A DNA stretch of 64,000 bases from Ricordea florida (GCA_949710005.1 OX453274.1:13430859-13494858); one strand, 5' to 3'; shown: positions 1-11,966, counted from the first letter of the stretch. A program made the numbers and translations. Notes: generated by a model from the sequence alone, not told the origin.

Positions 1-322
1 AGGAGGGTTCCCTATAGTAAATGGCCTTTACACGCATCACGAAAAATTCGAAAAACAGTTTTACGTTCACAGAATAAAGTAAGCAATCACGTTTCACGTA
101 AAAATGCTAAGGCTAAGTCATGTTTCACATAAAAAAATACAAATCCTATTCACGTTTCTCAAAACAAACAAGTACAATCATTACAAAATAAGTACTTACA
201 ACTAACGAGATATATCACTTATTATAATATATAATTAATTTTTACACTCATGTGCATTATTCGTGATGAAAAAATGTCTCTTCATAGTAGGTATAGGATA
301 AAACTAATTTATGGTTTTGGCG

Positions 323-720
323 TTAGGGGACAAGATTCAGCAAGGGGATGAAAGGTTTCCATTTTCTTATATTGCTTGGTGTCTTGTTTTCTAATTGGTA
401 TATATGTCTCAGATGAAGCAAGAAACTGGTATGATTTGGATAACATTCTTGCAATCTGCATATCCAGGTAAAGTTCTTAGCTATAAGACAACAGAAATTT
501 ATGTGGAGCATAAAGAAAAAGCTGTCTGGCGTCAGTCCCAAGGCGGTGGTAATGTCTAGGTAATTGCCTGGTTGGAGGATCTGGCACGACTGAAGCCATA
601 TCGTGAAGTACTCCTAAAAAATATTTGGCTTTATGACATTTCCAAAATAGATGCATCAAATCCTCTTTCTCGTCGTGGCACAAAAAACATTTTCTATCCT
701 CTCCAACTCCTATTTTTGCA
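323..720 (-). pseudogene. L1/Tx1-type LINE reverse transcriptase, C-terminal remnant
   Basis: Minus-strand reading gives a zinc-binding segment with the motif MCHDEKEDLMHLFWKCHKAK, which matches the zf-RVT pattern (C-x2-C or H, then HLFW-x-C) found after the polymerase domain of L1/Tx1-type LINEs. A second frame continues with leucine-rich sequence, so at least one frameshift separates the pieces. No reverse transcriptase core or poly-A tail is visible nearby, so only the far C-terminal part survives. A LINE origin is fairly certain; the clade is inferred. Confidence 0.65.
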
Positions 721-1535
721 GATAGCTGCTAGTTCATAAACGTCTATGTAAAAATAAGAGATTATATCAGTTAGTTTAGAGCTCGTTGTTTAAGTGATTG
801 CTGCTTGAAAAACGTTTCTCCAGCTAACATTTTTGTCGGTTGTATAGCGGATGTCTTTTTGCCACCTGTCTATACAAGACGTTGGTTTTTCACCCTAAAC
901 AATTCTTGATGATAAAAATATGAATTCCTCTTTTGTCACACGACGTAGCCACTGGATGTTGATCGCGACGTTTCGTCTGCTTACTGCTAGTCTTCTTCAG
1001 GCGATAGGGTCGACTGATTCCGACTCACCATTATGTAGCTGTGTGGTTTGCTCTGATTGGTGCGTTTTCGATCCTGCTATTGTTCCTTCTCACAAAACAG
1101 TTACAAACAATCACGGCTTTCTGGAAGTTGATCCACGCTTCCTTGCTTTTCTGCTTAGTAATAACATGCGCGCTTCAATAATTCACACATGATCTTTACA
1201 AACAAGGTGCAGAAGAATTTTTATACATGAATCTATCATGAAACAAACAGTTATCTATTCAAGTTTTACCTTTAGACTTGTACCTTATAGTACAGACAGT
1301 TCTCTACAATTTGTAGTTTGAGATTTATTTTCCTCACATATTATTATTTTAGGGATCGTTTTATGGTGGTTACAAAGAACTCATCACCTTCTTACATTGT
1401 AATTATGCAAGCAGAGCGGGAAGAGGAAAGAGTTGTGTTCTTGTTTTATTCAATGTAGGCAGTAACCACGTGCAGTCATAGACTGTTTTTTTTAATCAGT
1501 ATAATAACTTTAATTGGAATCGTATAAAGTCTTGC
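721..1535. other. Non-coding stretch, nothing recognised
   Basis: Only short unsupported reading frames and AT-rich sequence are present. I see no repeat arms, RNA gene or conserved motif. Confidence 0.5.
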
Positions 1536-2440
1536 TTAGAGCGGGGACCCTATTCTCTTTTCTACACCTTGTACAAGGGTGGACTCACCCCCACCAAAAG
1601 ACGTTTCCTCCATAGCATGATAATGGAAAGGGTATGTTGTGTCGTGCGTGGAAGTGGAAGTCATGGAGATCGCCTCTTCATCACCAGGATTGCCAGGGTC
1701 AAAAGGGTTTTCCCTATCCGGCACTTCTTGGTCTATCTCTATAAATATATTTTTCTCTATAGAGTGAGTAACCTATAAACAATAACCATTTACTTGCTTC
1801 ATAACCCAAAGCAAATATCCCACCACCCACAGAGGCTATATCACCCATCTTTTGCTTGTCACTGGGTCTATAATAATAGGAGAATTATGGTTTTTTTCCA
1901 AGCATGTAATTGGGATGTACACGATTATACAATTCCAAAGCTCAATCTGTACAAGACAAATCTTGTGAAGCTTGCTCTTGTCGACGTGTTGTGATCCATA
2001 CCAATCTATCAATGTATTGGGCGTACTCTTTCTGATACGCTTCGATGGCTTTATCATGTCTGATGCATTCTGTAACCATGTTATCACCTGATAGGGATTT
2101 GACTAAATAAGAGCCTTCAACAGAGGCTGTCATTTAGGATAGCCCCACCACATCAACACAATCGTTGCCATGCTTTTTTATGTTATCAAGACGACTCTAA
2201 ATGGAGGTGGGTAGAATCCAAGTAATCGTTTTATCTAGTAGTCTTTCAAGGCCATACTTGCAGTCAACACCACATTTTGCGGAGTTGGTTATACTGGAGG
2301 AGGTGTCGCTGAGGAACAATTCTCTCAACACCTTTTTATTCAGATACCCGACCCGGGTGAAAGTTCCACGAACACAGACGCGTCCATTGACTGTCTCGAC
2401 GAGTTTGGTTTCCTCTGATCCTTTGCCATACTCTCTTTAT
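1536..2440 (-). pseudogene. Virus-like gene remnants, unrecognised products
   Basis: The minus strand holds three neighbouring protein-like stretches: about 2438-2200 (79 codons without stop, rich in G, V and T, no Met), 2133-1836 in two overlapping frames, and 1724-1536 (acidic, proline-rich start). They are in the same orientation as the ATPase and capsid-like genes at 6937-9472, and only LINE, MITE and Helitron fragments lie between. I infer that these are further genes of the same decayed virus-like element. No domain is recognised and every frame is broken. They could also be chance open frames, although the first stretch looks coding in composition. Confidence 0.35.
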
Positions 2441-2699
2441 TAAGTTCCTATAAAATATTTAGGTTACTGTATGCCTACTCGTGGACAATGGTTTGGCGTG
2501 GGGGTTGGGTGGAATGAGAGACGGATGGTGATTGTGATATGGTTGAAGGTTGTCGTTGTTTTCGGCGTTATCTCATGAACAAATCCAATACGGTTAGCCC
2601 TATTCCTACAATCGACAACATCGTAGTGAACGATACCTCTGGGCTCCATGCAAACGCTTTACCCACCTCAGTTGAATTTCTCTTTGCACCTCTCTAGCA

Positions 2700-3564
2700 T
2701 GGGCTTCTTTGGCCTTTATATTATTATTAATGACATGCCTAACGTAGTTACCAGTGCGACTCTGGCCATGTTTGCAGATGACTCCAAATGTTACAAGGTC
2801 ACTAATCATCATTCAGATTACTTGAAACTGCAGCAGGACTTAGATGCGCTTTTAAATTGGTCGTTGCGAAATGAGTTGTTTTTTCAGCCTACCAAGTGCA
2901 GTAACCTGCGTATTTCTAGGAAACGCCTTAATCCACCTCGTAGCTATAGTTTAAATGGTATTAATGTGGAGGTTGTCTTATCTGAAAAAGATTTAGGTAT
3001 TGTGATTGCAAATGACACCTCTTGGAAAGATCTCATAGTTATGATTGAAGCTAAAGCTAATAGGATGCTTGGTTTTCTCAAAAGAAGCTGCGCTAGTATT
3101 GTTGGTAGTACAGCGCTTTTGCGTCTTTACTGCTCATTAGTTCGCTCTCATTTTTGTTTTTGCTGTCAGTTATGGACCCCTCAGTCAATTATGAGCAATT
3201 TATTACTTGTAGAAAATGTACAAAGGAGAGCTACTCGTTTTATCTTAAGGAATAGTAACCTATGTTATAAGGTTCGTCTAATCAAGCTTAATTTATTACC
3301 GCTTAATTACTGGTTAGGATATCTTGACTTAGTTTTCTTTTTTAAGTGCCTTCATGGGCATATAGATTTCACTCGTGAATTTAGTTATTATTTTTCTTTT
3401 TTAAAGGGCAACACGCGCCGTGCTTCATCAAGGCTGCATTTAAAGACTTACGCTTGTCGTACGTCTTCCTTCCGAGACTTTTACTTCAACAGAATAACTT
3501 TGATATGGAACAGTTTATATGAAAATATCAAAGGATTCAGACACTATAAGCTCTTTTAAAGTGC
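2700..3564 (+). pseudogene. CR1/jockey-type LINE reverse transcriptase, C-terminal half
   Basis: A long plus-strand frame begins inside the reverse transcriptase domain: IIINDMPN precedes a catalytic FADDSK (the FADD form of the polymerase motif, residues about 34-47 of the frame), followed by thumb sequence ending in the W-N-S-L pattern common near the end of CR1/jockey ORF2. The N-terminal endonuclease and the fingers are missing, so this is a 5'-truncated insertion, which is usual for LINEs. The reading frame itself is intact for about 300 codons. Its 3' untranslated part continues after a nested MITE, at 4338-4631. Confidence 0.85.
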
Positions 3565-3568
3565 CTGT

Positions 3569-4331
3569 GAAGTAAAAGCTGATTGCTGCTTATTTGAAAG
3601 GCTCTTCAGAGTTTAGAATAATGGCATTTTCCATTTTTGAATACCTTTTTTCGTTTTAGAGGTATCTGCGTTTTTTATTATGCAAATGAGGGAAGTGGTG
3701 AGGTCATAAAATTGTTCCACTCAAATAGTAAAATATTCAATCAAGAATATCTCTGAAAATATTAAGCACTGTTCTCCAAACTTCACACCAAAAATAAACA
3801 TCATAAAAGAAACAAAATGACACCTACTGTGTTGTTGCATTGGAAACGCTCTTGGCTCCAGTCTCTTTCTGTGAAAAACCAAATATCCTCGTTTGCAACC
3901 TTTTTAAGTGGGACAGAGAGTCTTGCTCAGAACACACATGGTTGCAATATTGTCCTGACTCTTCTTATTAGATTGTTAGGAGTGTATGATCCTTGTTTAT
4001 AATAAAATCTGGAAAATTTTGGTCTTAATTAAAACAGGACCAGCCGCATAACTGTTACCATGGCAATGGCACGACGGGTGTCATTTTTTCTTTTGTGATG
4101 GACATTTCTGTTGCCAAGTTAAAAGAACACTGCTGTAATAGTTCTAGAGATATCCGTGGTTGAATTTTGTACTGCTTGAGTGGAACAATTTATGACGGCG
4201 TCACCTCCCTCATTTGCATAAGGCAAAAACGCAAATATCTTTAAAACGAAAAATAATATTCAAGAAAGGAAAGAGCCATTCTTCTGACCTTTGAAAGGCC
4301 TTTCAATTGAGCAGCAATCTTTTTTTACCTT
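3569..4331. mobile_element. Palindromic MITE nested in the LINE 3' end
   Basis: The first about 155 bases (3569-3724) match the reverse complement of the last about 155 (4175-4331), with scattered mismatches. Shared blocks include GATTGCTGCT at the outer edge and TTGTTCCACTCAA at the inner edge. The interior of about 450 bp has no recognised gene. Long inverted arms without a transposase indicate a non-autonomous DNA transposon. I could not define a target duplication confidently. Confidence 0.7.
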
Positions 4332-4337
4332 CATTAG

Positions 4338-4631
4338 TCATTTAAATGTTTTTGATGGTGATAAATTTCGTTATTTTAAATTAATTTGTCTTAGGTGTCG
4401 CCGTGTTAATAATTTCTTTGTCTGTACTTGTCAAGTTGATTAGAATATTTTAGATTGTAGTTGTGTTATTTAGATTATTTATTTTGTAGTTTAGTCGGGT
4501 CAGGGAAGGGTTGAGATATTTTTAGGGGGTGGGTGTGGGTGTATTAATCAAGTAGGGGACTTATGTCCTATTGTTAAGCACCTGCACTTGTACGAATCCT
4601 AAAATAAATAAATGAATAAATAAATAAATAT
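4338..4631 (+). repeat. LINE 3' UTR and TAAA-rich tail
   Basis: This resumes the LINE after the nested MITE and ends in an (AATAAATAAA)n run at about 4600-4631, the usual tail of CR1/L2-type elements. It marks the 3' end of the copy that starts at 2700. Confidence 0.6.
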
Positions 4632-4799
4632 ATTATACTCGGCTGGCTTCTTATCCGCTGCAACTTGCATGGGATCCTTCTCCTTGCTGCTACTTCTAAT
4701 TGTGTGCCTTGGGTAATTTGCTCAACTTGGTGAGACATTTATTTATTGCCTAGGTAATGTTTAAATTGTGCTCAATTGGTTGCCTAGTAGTGTGCTTTT

Positions 4800-5745
4800 A
4801 TTTATTTCTTTATTTAACTTTGCCAGTCAAGCTGATAGAGCGGCGCAACAGCTTGCGCAAATTACTGTGTCCCCTTGACAAAGTAAACTAAATAAAATGC
4901 AAATACAATAGTTAAGTATATACTAAATTATGAACTAGTAAACAGAAAGTGATGGGCGCGGCTAGGCCTGTGGCTATGTTACACAAGTGGCAGATGGAAC
5001 ATCATGTCTTTGGGTATTCCTGGTCACAAAAATATGGAGCCTGGTTAAACGTTTGCGCAACGCAATGAGATCAACTGTGTTAAGCCTAAGGTCTTCTGGT
5101 AGTGTATTCCAAATTATAGTAATTCTTGCTGAGGTACGATCTTTGAAAATTTAAAGTTCTACATTTCTTAAGTCGAAAAAGAAGAGCATTTGGATTGCTT
5201 GTTGACTGTGTTAAGCGAGAGGGTACAACTGGTTTAGGTACAATATCCGGGTCTATTTCTATTAGTCCATTTAAAGCCGTAAAAAAGAAAAATAAGTCCA
5301 GGTATTTATTTCAGTAGCAGATAGGCAACAATGAGGTGCTCGCTATGCAGTCTTGGTAGGAATTCGGGTAAAAGAAAGGCACACGAAGGATGAATTGTCT
5401 TTGTACTCGTTCCACCTTGCCCATTAACTCAAACGACTTGAGGTCCCCGTATCTGCGTCGCATAGCCGGGTGTGGAGCGCACAATTAATAGACGTAATAT
5501 TCAACGCGTACGCTGGCTCTCTACATCAGCAGCACTCCCACGAAGAAACCCGAGTAGCTTGTTAGCTTTGGAGCAGCAATCGAAAACATTTTTGACCAAG
5601 ACAGGTCACTTTGAATGGAGACTCCGAGGTTTTCTCGATATCTGTAACCTCATGTTCCTTGCCTTGATGCCGGTGTAGGGAAACTGTATAGGTTTCCATT
5701 TCCTTGTTATTTTTTGACATTTAAACTTCCTTTCGTTAAAGACCA
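4800..5745 (-). pseudogene. CR1/jockey-type LINE fragment, minus strand
   Basis: Reading the minus strand from about 5745 downwards gives the end of a reverse transcriptase. There is an ENLGVSIQSDLSW block (the LGV-x4-DLSW motif found after the palm), then KVERVQRQF, then a C-terminal segment, and finally an A-rich TTTATTTATTTCTTTATTT tail (on plus) at about 4797-4820. Several frameshifts and stops interrupt it. The copy lies tail-to-tail with the LINE at 2700-4631, so two independent insertions met here. Confidence 0.75.
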
Positions 5746-5775
5746 GAACTGACACCTCAGACCAGCGCTCAGGGG

Positions 5776-6640
5776 TTGTCTATTCATGGAAGTATTGTTA
5801 ATGTACCAAGTGATGTAAATTCAACTTTTCACTGTTTGCCAAGGCCTATCAACGAATCACAAACCATTCTAATAAAAATCAAAAGGCGTCTCACCTACAA
5901 GCATTTTTATCAGGTTCAGAATCTGAGACCCAAGAAAGTGTTAGATGCAGCCAAATATCTTGTGGAAACAAGTGATTTATTCGAAAGTGAGGGTATACAA
6001 GTACAAGATACATGGGTAGATAACACAAGCTCACAATCTGCCGACCATGGGGTTTGGAGTGAATTTGTACAAATTTCTGACAAATCCAGTACTTATTTTT
6101 GAAAATGATCGAATTGCAACAGACAATATAACACATGATTTCCAAAACGAAATTTCAGCTACCAATGTTAATAATGCAGGTAGAGAAAAAGATGATAGTT
6201 ATGGTTAGTGTGAAGTTAAGGAACGCTCTTCTGGAGGTACAGACACATTACTGCAGAAAGCAGATGTAACAGCAAATTGAGACCAAATTATTAGTTTAGC
6301 ACCAGGAGAGGGAAACAAGCCATTATTCATGGATAAAGATTCTGAATATTTGTCATTCCCCACAATATTTTAATTTGTGGCAAGCGAAAATCAGAAAACA
6401 ACGAAAGAAAGGTCCCCGTACCATACAGTACAGTAGCCAAGTGGGAGTTAAGATGTCAGGATAGAAGAGCTGCAATGTCAGTTTTAAATATAAAATCAAG
6501 CAGATTCAAGACAGTGCTTGCATTTCTCTCAAAAAGCGCCAAACAAAAGGAAAAACATATACTGCTGGTGAGTTGAAATCAGAGGATTATCTTAATAAGC
6601 TAGTGCATCTTGATAAAGGCAGGCCATATTGATAAAGGAG
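5776..6640 (+). pseudogene. Helitron replicase N-terminal fragment
   Basis: The first 108 codons (5776-6102) carry GSIVNVPSDVN, LPRPINESQTI and IKIKRRLTYKHFYQ, the signature of the DUF6570-type region at the start of animal Helitron replication proteins. After a stop the homology resumes at about 6285-6640 with ISLAPGEGNKP, DKDSEYLSFPTIF and further degraded pieces. These correspond to the segment ahead of the Rep (HUH) domain. The HUH motif and helicase are absent. A second fragment of the same region lies at 58818-59400. It is clearly a pseudogene. Confidence 0.8.
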
Positions 6641-6936
6641 TTTCTAGGATATAGCATATCTGAATTAACAAAGCTACAGCAACACCTTTTCGGGATCGTT
6701 GCGTGCACTTTGCTGTATACATATTGCAAAACACTCTACATTGGATCACTTAAAAAACTTGTGTGCATGTCTACTCTTCTCATACCTCAACTATACGCCC
6801 TTCCAATTGAAGGGCCCTAAACATTCTTTATGAACTTATCTTAACCTACTTCCGCAACCTTGACCACAGCTTCTTTATCTCACTATTCACGAGTTGCCTT
6901 ACAGCAGGTTTTGATTGTATACAGATAGTATATTTG

Positions 6937-7320
6937 CTAGCTTTCATTCCTCGGGTAGGTCACCTTGATGTACTTCTTAGGTTTGCTGAATGACCTGCCC
7001 AGGTGTCTGCTCAAGGCGGTCTGTAGTTTAGCAACCTGGAAGAGAGTCGTAGCAGGTGCTCCGAATCGTCCTTCTTTTAGAACCAAGAGTTCTGCAACAC
7101 TACACAATTCACGCTTTACCAATTAATCGTTCTGCAAATACTCACAAAGCGCATCGGTATCATCGATAGGGATTATGTAGGAGATTCCTAGGGAAGCTAT
7201 TTGGATGGCGGAGTGTACCAATGTTCTCCCAACCTGCTGCCCCAAGATGGTTTGGTAGCAGGTTGGTTTTTCTAAATCCTTGGTGAAGAGCTTCGTCATA
7301 TCACCCAAACGCATTCCCAC
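6937..7320 (-). pseudogene. Unrecognised gene of the virus-like element
   Basis: One minus-strand reading frame of about 127 codons runs from an ATG at 7320 to 6937 and is broken only by a TAA at 7120-7122. It follows the ATPase remnant (8128-7440) in the same orientation, separated by about 120 bp, so it probably belongs to the same element. The centre is hydrophobic (IQIASLGISYIIP) and the C-terminal part is basic. I do not recognise the family. Confidence 0.4.
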
Positions 7321-7439
7321 ACTGTTAAACTCTTCGGTAGACCAAGCTAGGCAAGGATCGTTAAGGAATCTCTCTTTGCTGCAAGACCATCATCTTATAC
7401 AAGTTTATCCTCTTCCATATATTCTTCTACCTGTGCCAT

Positions 7440-8128
7440 TCTTTTTATTTGAGAGACACCTTTAAATCATCACAGATGGGATCTCCCAATAACGCTGAAA
7501 CGCGAAACGTTCGCAGAAACAAATCCAAGCTTATTGTTCAGTCTTTGGCATCTCAACAAACTTTTTACGAGAGTCTGCGTCCAAGTCCCCCACATAATCC
7601 TCAGAGAGAGTCTTTGTACCAACTTGAGATGGATTACGGAATGCGACGTACATAAGCCACATTGTTGCGAAATGATATTGCGATGGAGATGAGTTGCTGC
7701 GTTAAGACGCATATCGGGAGTCCAATAAGTCTCCCAGAAAAGGCACGGTCGATAAACGTGTTGGAACGATGCTGGAGATCTCTGGACACAGCACAATCGT
7801 CTAGAATGATTAATGTATTGGTACCAGCGAGCAACACGGCACAATCCTTGAGTATCTCATTCACCTCCTCACTAATGCTGGCATCTGGTGAGATGACAAA
7901 GAAGCGCTTATCCCCATAAAGAAATCTATGGTAGGTCTTGTTTTTAGCATACGTTGGGCATATCAATACGATATAACTAATTACATGACAGAATGGACCC
8001 CGCAGTTGGTCACTGAAATACCTGCTTTTACCGCAATTGGTTGGACCTTTGATAATACAACGAGATGGAACGTTTTCTCGCAACTCTTGCATACCTTTTT
8101 CTTGTGCTATGTACAGCTTTAAAATCAT
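7440..8128 (-). pseudogene. A32/FtsK-type packaging ATPase of a second virus-like element
   Basis: The frame from 8128 to 7634 shows a Walker A motif GPTNCGKS (residues about 28-35) and a Walker B motif LIILDDCA (about 106-113), followed by the VLTQQ sensor motif about 30 residues later. This spacing is typical of the A32/FtsK-HerA ATPases that pump DNA into capsids of Polinton-like and large DNA viruses. The C-terminal part continues in another frame to about 7440, so there is a frameshift. The protein differs clearly from the Polinton ATPase at 19690-20368 (GPSQCGKT, LVLDDL), so it marks a separate lineage. Confidence 0.75.
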
Positions 8129-8680
8129 CCACCTAATACATGATTGATCGTAAGCTGTTGCTCATCCCCTCCATGAGTGCATCAGCCATCACAAACATAT
8201 AAGCAGGTTATCACCCCGTCCCTCCATCATTTCTCTTCATCTCTAGTTTCACCCTATTGAGGACCAGCCCTCCTCCATGAATTTTATGATGTGGGTGAGT
8301 ACTCAAGCTGATTCACAGCCCAAACTTGTTGGTATAAAAATCATTCATCAGTCTACTTTGTCCAGCCTACTTGTCGTGCCTCCTACAACATCACCCGCAA
8401 CGAAGCCTACGCTCATCCTCTAAACTACGTTTTACTATGCCTGTTGTTAATTTTGCGACATACGGTGAACGTCTTATGAAAAGTTGTACCTAGCTCTCAT
8501 GTCACCTAATTTTTAAATCAACTATTTTCATATATTTTACTTATTACTGTTATAAAAACATTGTAGGCTTAAGATTTCAACTAATTTATGTAAGCGCATT
8601 GAGATAATTAAATGCTCTCAAATGGTACCCACACATTACTTAACAGATTCCAACAAGTCTGATGGCTCTATCCCTTTGGA
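8129..8680. other. Spacer inside the virus-like element
   Basis: No convincing gene. On the plus strand a TATA-like GGTATAAAAATC (8330-8341) lies about 100 bp before a short frame beginning MPVVNFATYGERL at 8437, which stops after about 18 codons. That frame could be the start of a lost divergent gene, but the evidence is weak. Confidence 0.3.
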
Positions 8681-9472
8681 TTAAAGAGGATTTGGTATAC
8701 CATCTATGTTTATGTGGATTGACTTAATACTTGGGTTTACAAACCTTTCAGAGTCTCGAGCGTCTCCAGCGTATCCCTCGGTAAATAGACACAATATCCC
8801 CGTTAACCCCGTTGACCTATCATCAGGTCTGGAGATTGTAAATGTTTCGTGAATGATGATGTGCTCATAAAAGAACCCTCTACCCACTTGATAAGCTGTC
8901 ATCGCCTCACGAGCAAGGTAATTTCTCGAGGGGGGAAAGCATACTCCAACTCTAAATTGTTTGAGGTGTGAGAAGATCACCACGTCAGACGTGAGGGCAG
9001 GAGTCACCTCGAAGCTAAGGTCTTGCGGTAATGCTTTGAGGTAAAAGACCCCATTCATCATTGAGAATGGTGATCTAGGGGAACATAGTACTTGGTGTTG
9101 TGAATGGCTGCAAGGACCACATCTTGGGCGAATTGTGACCCGCATTGGTCCGGAGCTTCTCCATGTTTAGAGAAAAGATGGCCTGCCTCAATCGATCCCC
9201 GCGCTCCTCTTTTGGTGAGAACAAATCATGATAACTTTCGAAAAGGTCGTATCGGTGGGTGTCTTTTAATTTCACCCCCAACACAACCATTGTTGAAGAC
9301 TGGACACGAGTTCTTGACCTACATTTTTCACGTGTGTATTGTTTGCATGACCCGCAACATTTCGGTCGAATAGTAAATAGACGCTCCCTGGTACTAGAAC
9401 CACATTCTCTACAAGCTTTAAGATGTTTACATGCAATATTTCCTCTGGGTGAGCGTGGGGGGACTCAACCAT
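8681..9472 (-). pseudogene. Capsid-like protein of the virus-like element, frameshifted
   Basis: Three overlapping minus-strand frames (9472-9272, 9290-9075, 9145-8681) read as one protein broken by two or three frameshifts. Recurring blocks are VYLLFDRNVAGHANNTHVKN, HRYDLFESYHDLF and GFFYEHIIIHETF, ending with LFTEGYAGDARDSERFVNP. I recall such proteins as multicopy in cnidarian genomes next to packaging ATPases. A role as capsid subunit (double jelly-roll) is inferred from that context and from length, not proven. It is upstream of the ATPase on the same strand, which supports a common viral module. Confidence 0.55.
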
Positions 9473-9504
9473 TACTCATAGCACAACTCTGGATGTTGGA
9501 GTGA

Positions 9505-10808
9505 AACGTTTTCACCCAACCAATAAAAGACTCTCCAAAGTTGAAGGCAATAGTGTTTTCTTTAAAAAGTTCCAGTCAAGGGAATCGAACGCTTTTTCAA
9601 GATCAATGGCAATCAACAATCCAGTTGACTTGTTTTCCGTACAAAAGAACATAATCAAACGCGTGCAGTCGGAAACCTAATGACCTTTTACATATGCATT
9701 TTAATTTCTATGTTTTGCAATCTTTTTGCATGAGCTTTAGATGCAATTTTGACTTTGACGTTTAAAAGATAAATGGGTCGTCGATTGCCTAAATACAGCT
9801 TGTCCTTGCCTTTTTCTCCATAATTTCAATAATAGCCATTCTTTGCGATTTTGAAAGTTGACCGCGATCCTATGCTTCATTTACGCTTCCAACGACAAGT
9901 TCGCCTAAGATGGGCCAAAAGATACAATAAGATTCAGCCGTCAAACCATCATTTCCTGGAGTCTTTCCATTTTCGAAAGTAAGCAAAGTTGATAGCATTC
10001 ACCATAAGTTAATGTCCCTTTGCATTTTATTTTATTCTCCTCTTTCTATTTGGGAATTACCTTTCCATACAACGACGAGTAAAACATTGTATATGATTTA
10101 AGATCTCGTCTAGGGTAGTAATTATAGTAGTTCCATCTTCTGTTCTGATTTCCTTGACCGGCAGGATTGACTGCTATTGCAGCTTTCTAATCGTAGAAAA
10201 TAGCTATTACGTTTTTCACCTTTTTCATAACAGCTTTCATATTCAATCTGGATGTCTTCACACTTCTCTGAATTCTCAGCAGTTGGCGACGCATCGTAGT
10301 TTTCTTGACATTTTATGTTTTTTTTTTTCTACTTCAGAAGGTTTGTCACCTCGACTATTTGATTTCTGCTTGCTGCGACTAAGGGTTTCCATTCTTATCC
10401 GATACTTTATTAAATCAGCCATATAGGATATTAATCTTATTTGACATAATCAGAATGCTCTACAAGACTTGAATTAAATTTCCAAAAGGGGGGGCCTCAG
10501 CTCTGTTTAAGCAAACTATTAAATCTTACGAAAATTGCAGAGTGGTCTGATTTAATGGCAAAACTCATGTCACTAATTTTAACTTTTTGACAATGTTCAC
10601 TCACGAGCAAATAGTCTAGTCTTCTCTGCATATAGGTGGAGATTTTTGCTTCCATGCAAATCGCTTTTCGTTGGGGTGTTGAATTCTCCAAATATCAACT
10701 AGATCATTAGAAGACATTTTGTCCTCTACTTCCTCTACACTTAATTGGGTGACCGCCTGCGCCGTCAAGTTTTTTGTTGGAAAAGATGTTGAAATCACCC
10801 CCATGACA
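9505..10808 (-). pseudogene. L1/Tx1-type LINE: endonuclease end and reverse transcriptase start
   Basis: Reading from 10808 down, the APE-type endonuclease ends with DLVDIWRIQHPNEKRFAWKQ, then RRLDYLLVSE and the catalytic SDHSA block (about 10600-10520). Further on, at about 9650-9590, the reverse transcriptase motif AIDLEKAFDS appears, and NTIAFNFGESFIGW closes the fragment at about 9505. The frames are disrupted many times. The fragment abuts the capsid-like gene at 9472. A related copy lies at 50975-53010. Confidence 0.8.
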
Positions 10809-11830
10809 TGTCATGACCACTTCTTAACGTTTTCCAGACATGGTGGACCGCTCTAAACCGGTTACACATCATCCCTTGTATGACCTAGGTTAAAGGGACA
10901 CTCTATGACGCATATATCAGGTGACTGTCCTACACCCCGCCATTACCTACTACCTACCTACCCAACCCAGTGTCACTCTTTTCTTGTGTAACAAGAACAG
11001 GAAGCAACCCAGTTTACACCCACGGGTCGTCTATTTTTATTTTGATTGTAATGGTTCTACTCCACCAGTAACCTATCGTATCTAGGCCGAAACACTCTTC
11101 ATTCTCAGTGCAAAGTTTGTGAACATATCCCAACTGTGGCATTCAGTGTTGATTGAATTTAAGGTTCGATTTAGCAAGGGTTTCAGTTACCAGAAGTCAA
11201 CTGTACTAGGTTTGCCTCAGCGAAAGAGTCAGCGATGATAGTGAATTGCATCTCACTTGACAACGCACTGTGATTATGAGTCACTGATTGATTTCGAGGA
11301 TTGTCTAAACGCTGTTTTTAAGCGAGTTGACATATGGTAGTAGTAGATTAGACGGCGCTTGAGACCAGAGAGCGGGGCTTGGGCCTAGTAGTGAGAACAA
11401 GGACATATGCATATAATTAACCAATTTGGAGTTGGTTGCCATATTGAATGACTTAACGACCGCCATATTGAATGTTTTACGTTATGATGGCCATATGGAA
11501 TATATGACTTTAAGGTTGTCATGTTGAATGGATTACGTTATAGTCGTTATATTGAGTTCATAAACAGCGCCGGAAAAAGGGGTATAAATTACAGTAAACG
11601 CCCGGGAAAATCGCTGTCCTCTTAAAGGAAGTTATGCATGCGGGCCGGGCATGTTGAGGCGCGCATACAGCAAGGCACTAATTCCAAAACTGAATATATC
11701 TTTACAGCAACCACACTACGCATAGTTTCACATTTAAAAAATAGTTTATTGTTCACACAAATAAAAATACAGTTCAGTAACACTGTCCTTCAATTATAGT
11801 AAAATGAGACTCCAGTGTCCTTGTCTGTGG
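10809..11830. other. Non-coding stretch left of the Polinton terminal repeat
   Basis: No gene is supported. It contains the minisatellite listed separately at 11436-11556. The outer end of the Polinton may lie anywhere in the right part, because the opposite terminal repeat is truncated and cannot fix the boundary. Confidence 0.45.
11436..11556 (+). repeat. Minisatellite with CATATTGAATG units
   Basis: Four to five imperfect units of about 28-31 bp, each starting with variants of GCCATATTGAATG and containing TTACGTTAT or similar, follow one another. Units have diverged by 10-25 percent by eye. Confidence 0.6.
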
Positions 11831-11966
11831 CTTGATATAATGGTGGAATGTCCTTTTTGACATCTTCTATGAAGACAAATTGTCTCTGTAGCTTAGGTTT
11901 TATCAGTTGTAGGTTGTTGGACTGCCCGTGATGAGATGTACAATAAGGCTCTTCATCTGCCAACTG
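11831..11966 (-). repeat. Polinton left terminal inverted repeat (with coding remnant)
   Basis: Its reverse complement matches 22124-22263 at roughly 90 percent by eye, including GGCAGATGAAGAGCC and ATGTCAAAAAGGACATTCCA. Read on the minus strand, the frame of the right-end zinc-finger gene is kept and continues outward to a stop near 11798. The C-terminal codons lost from the right copy are therefore preserved here. Confidence 0.85.
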
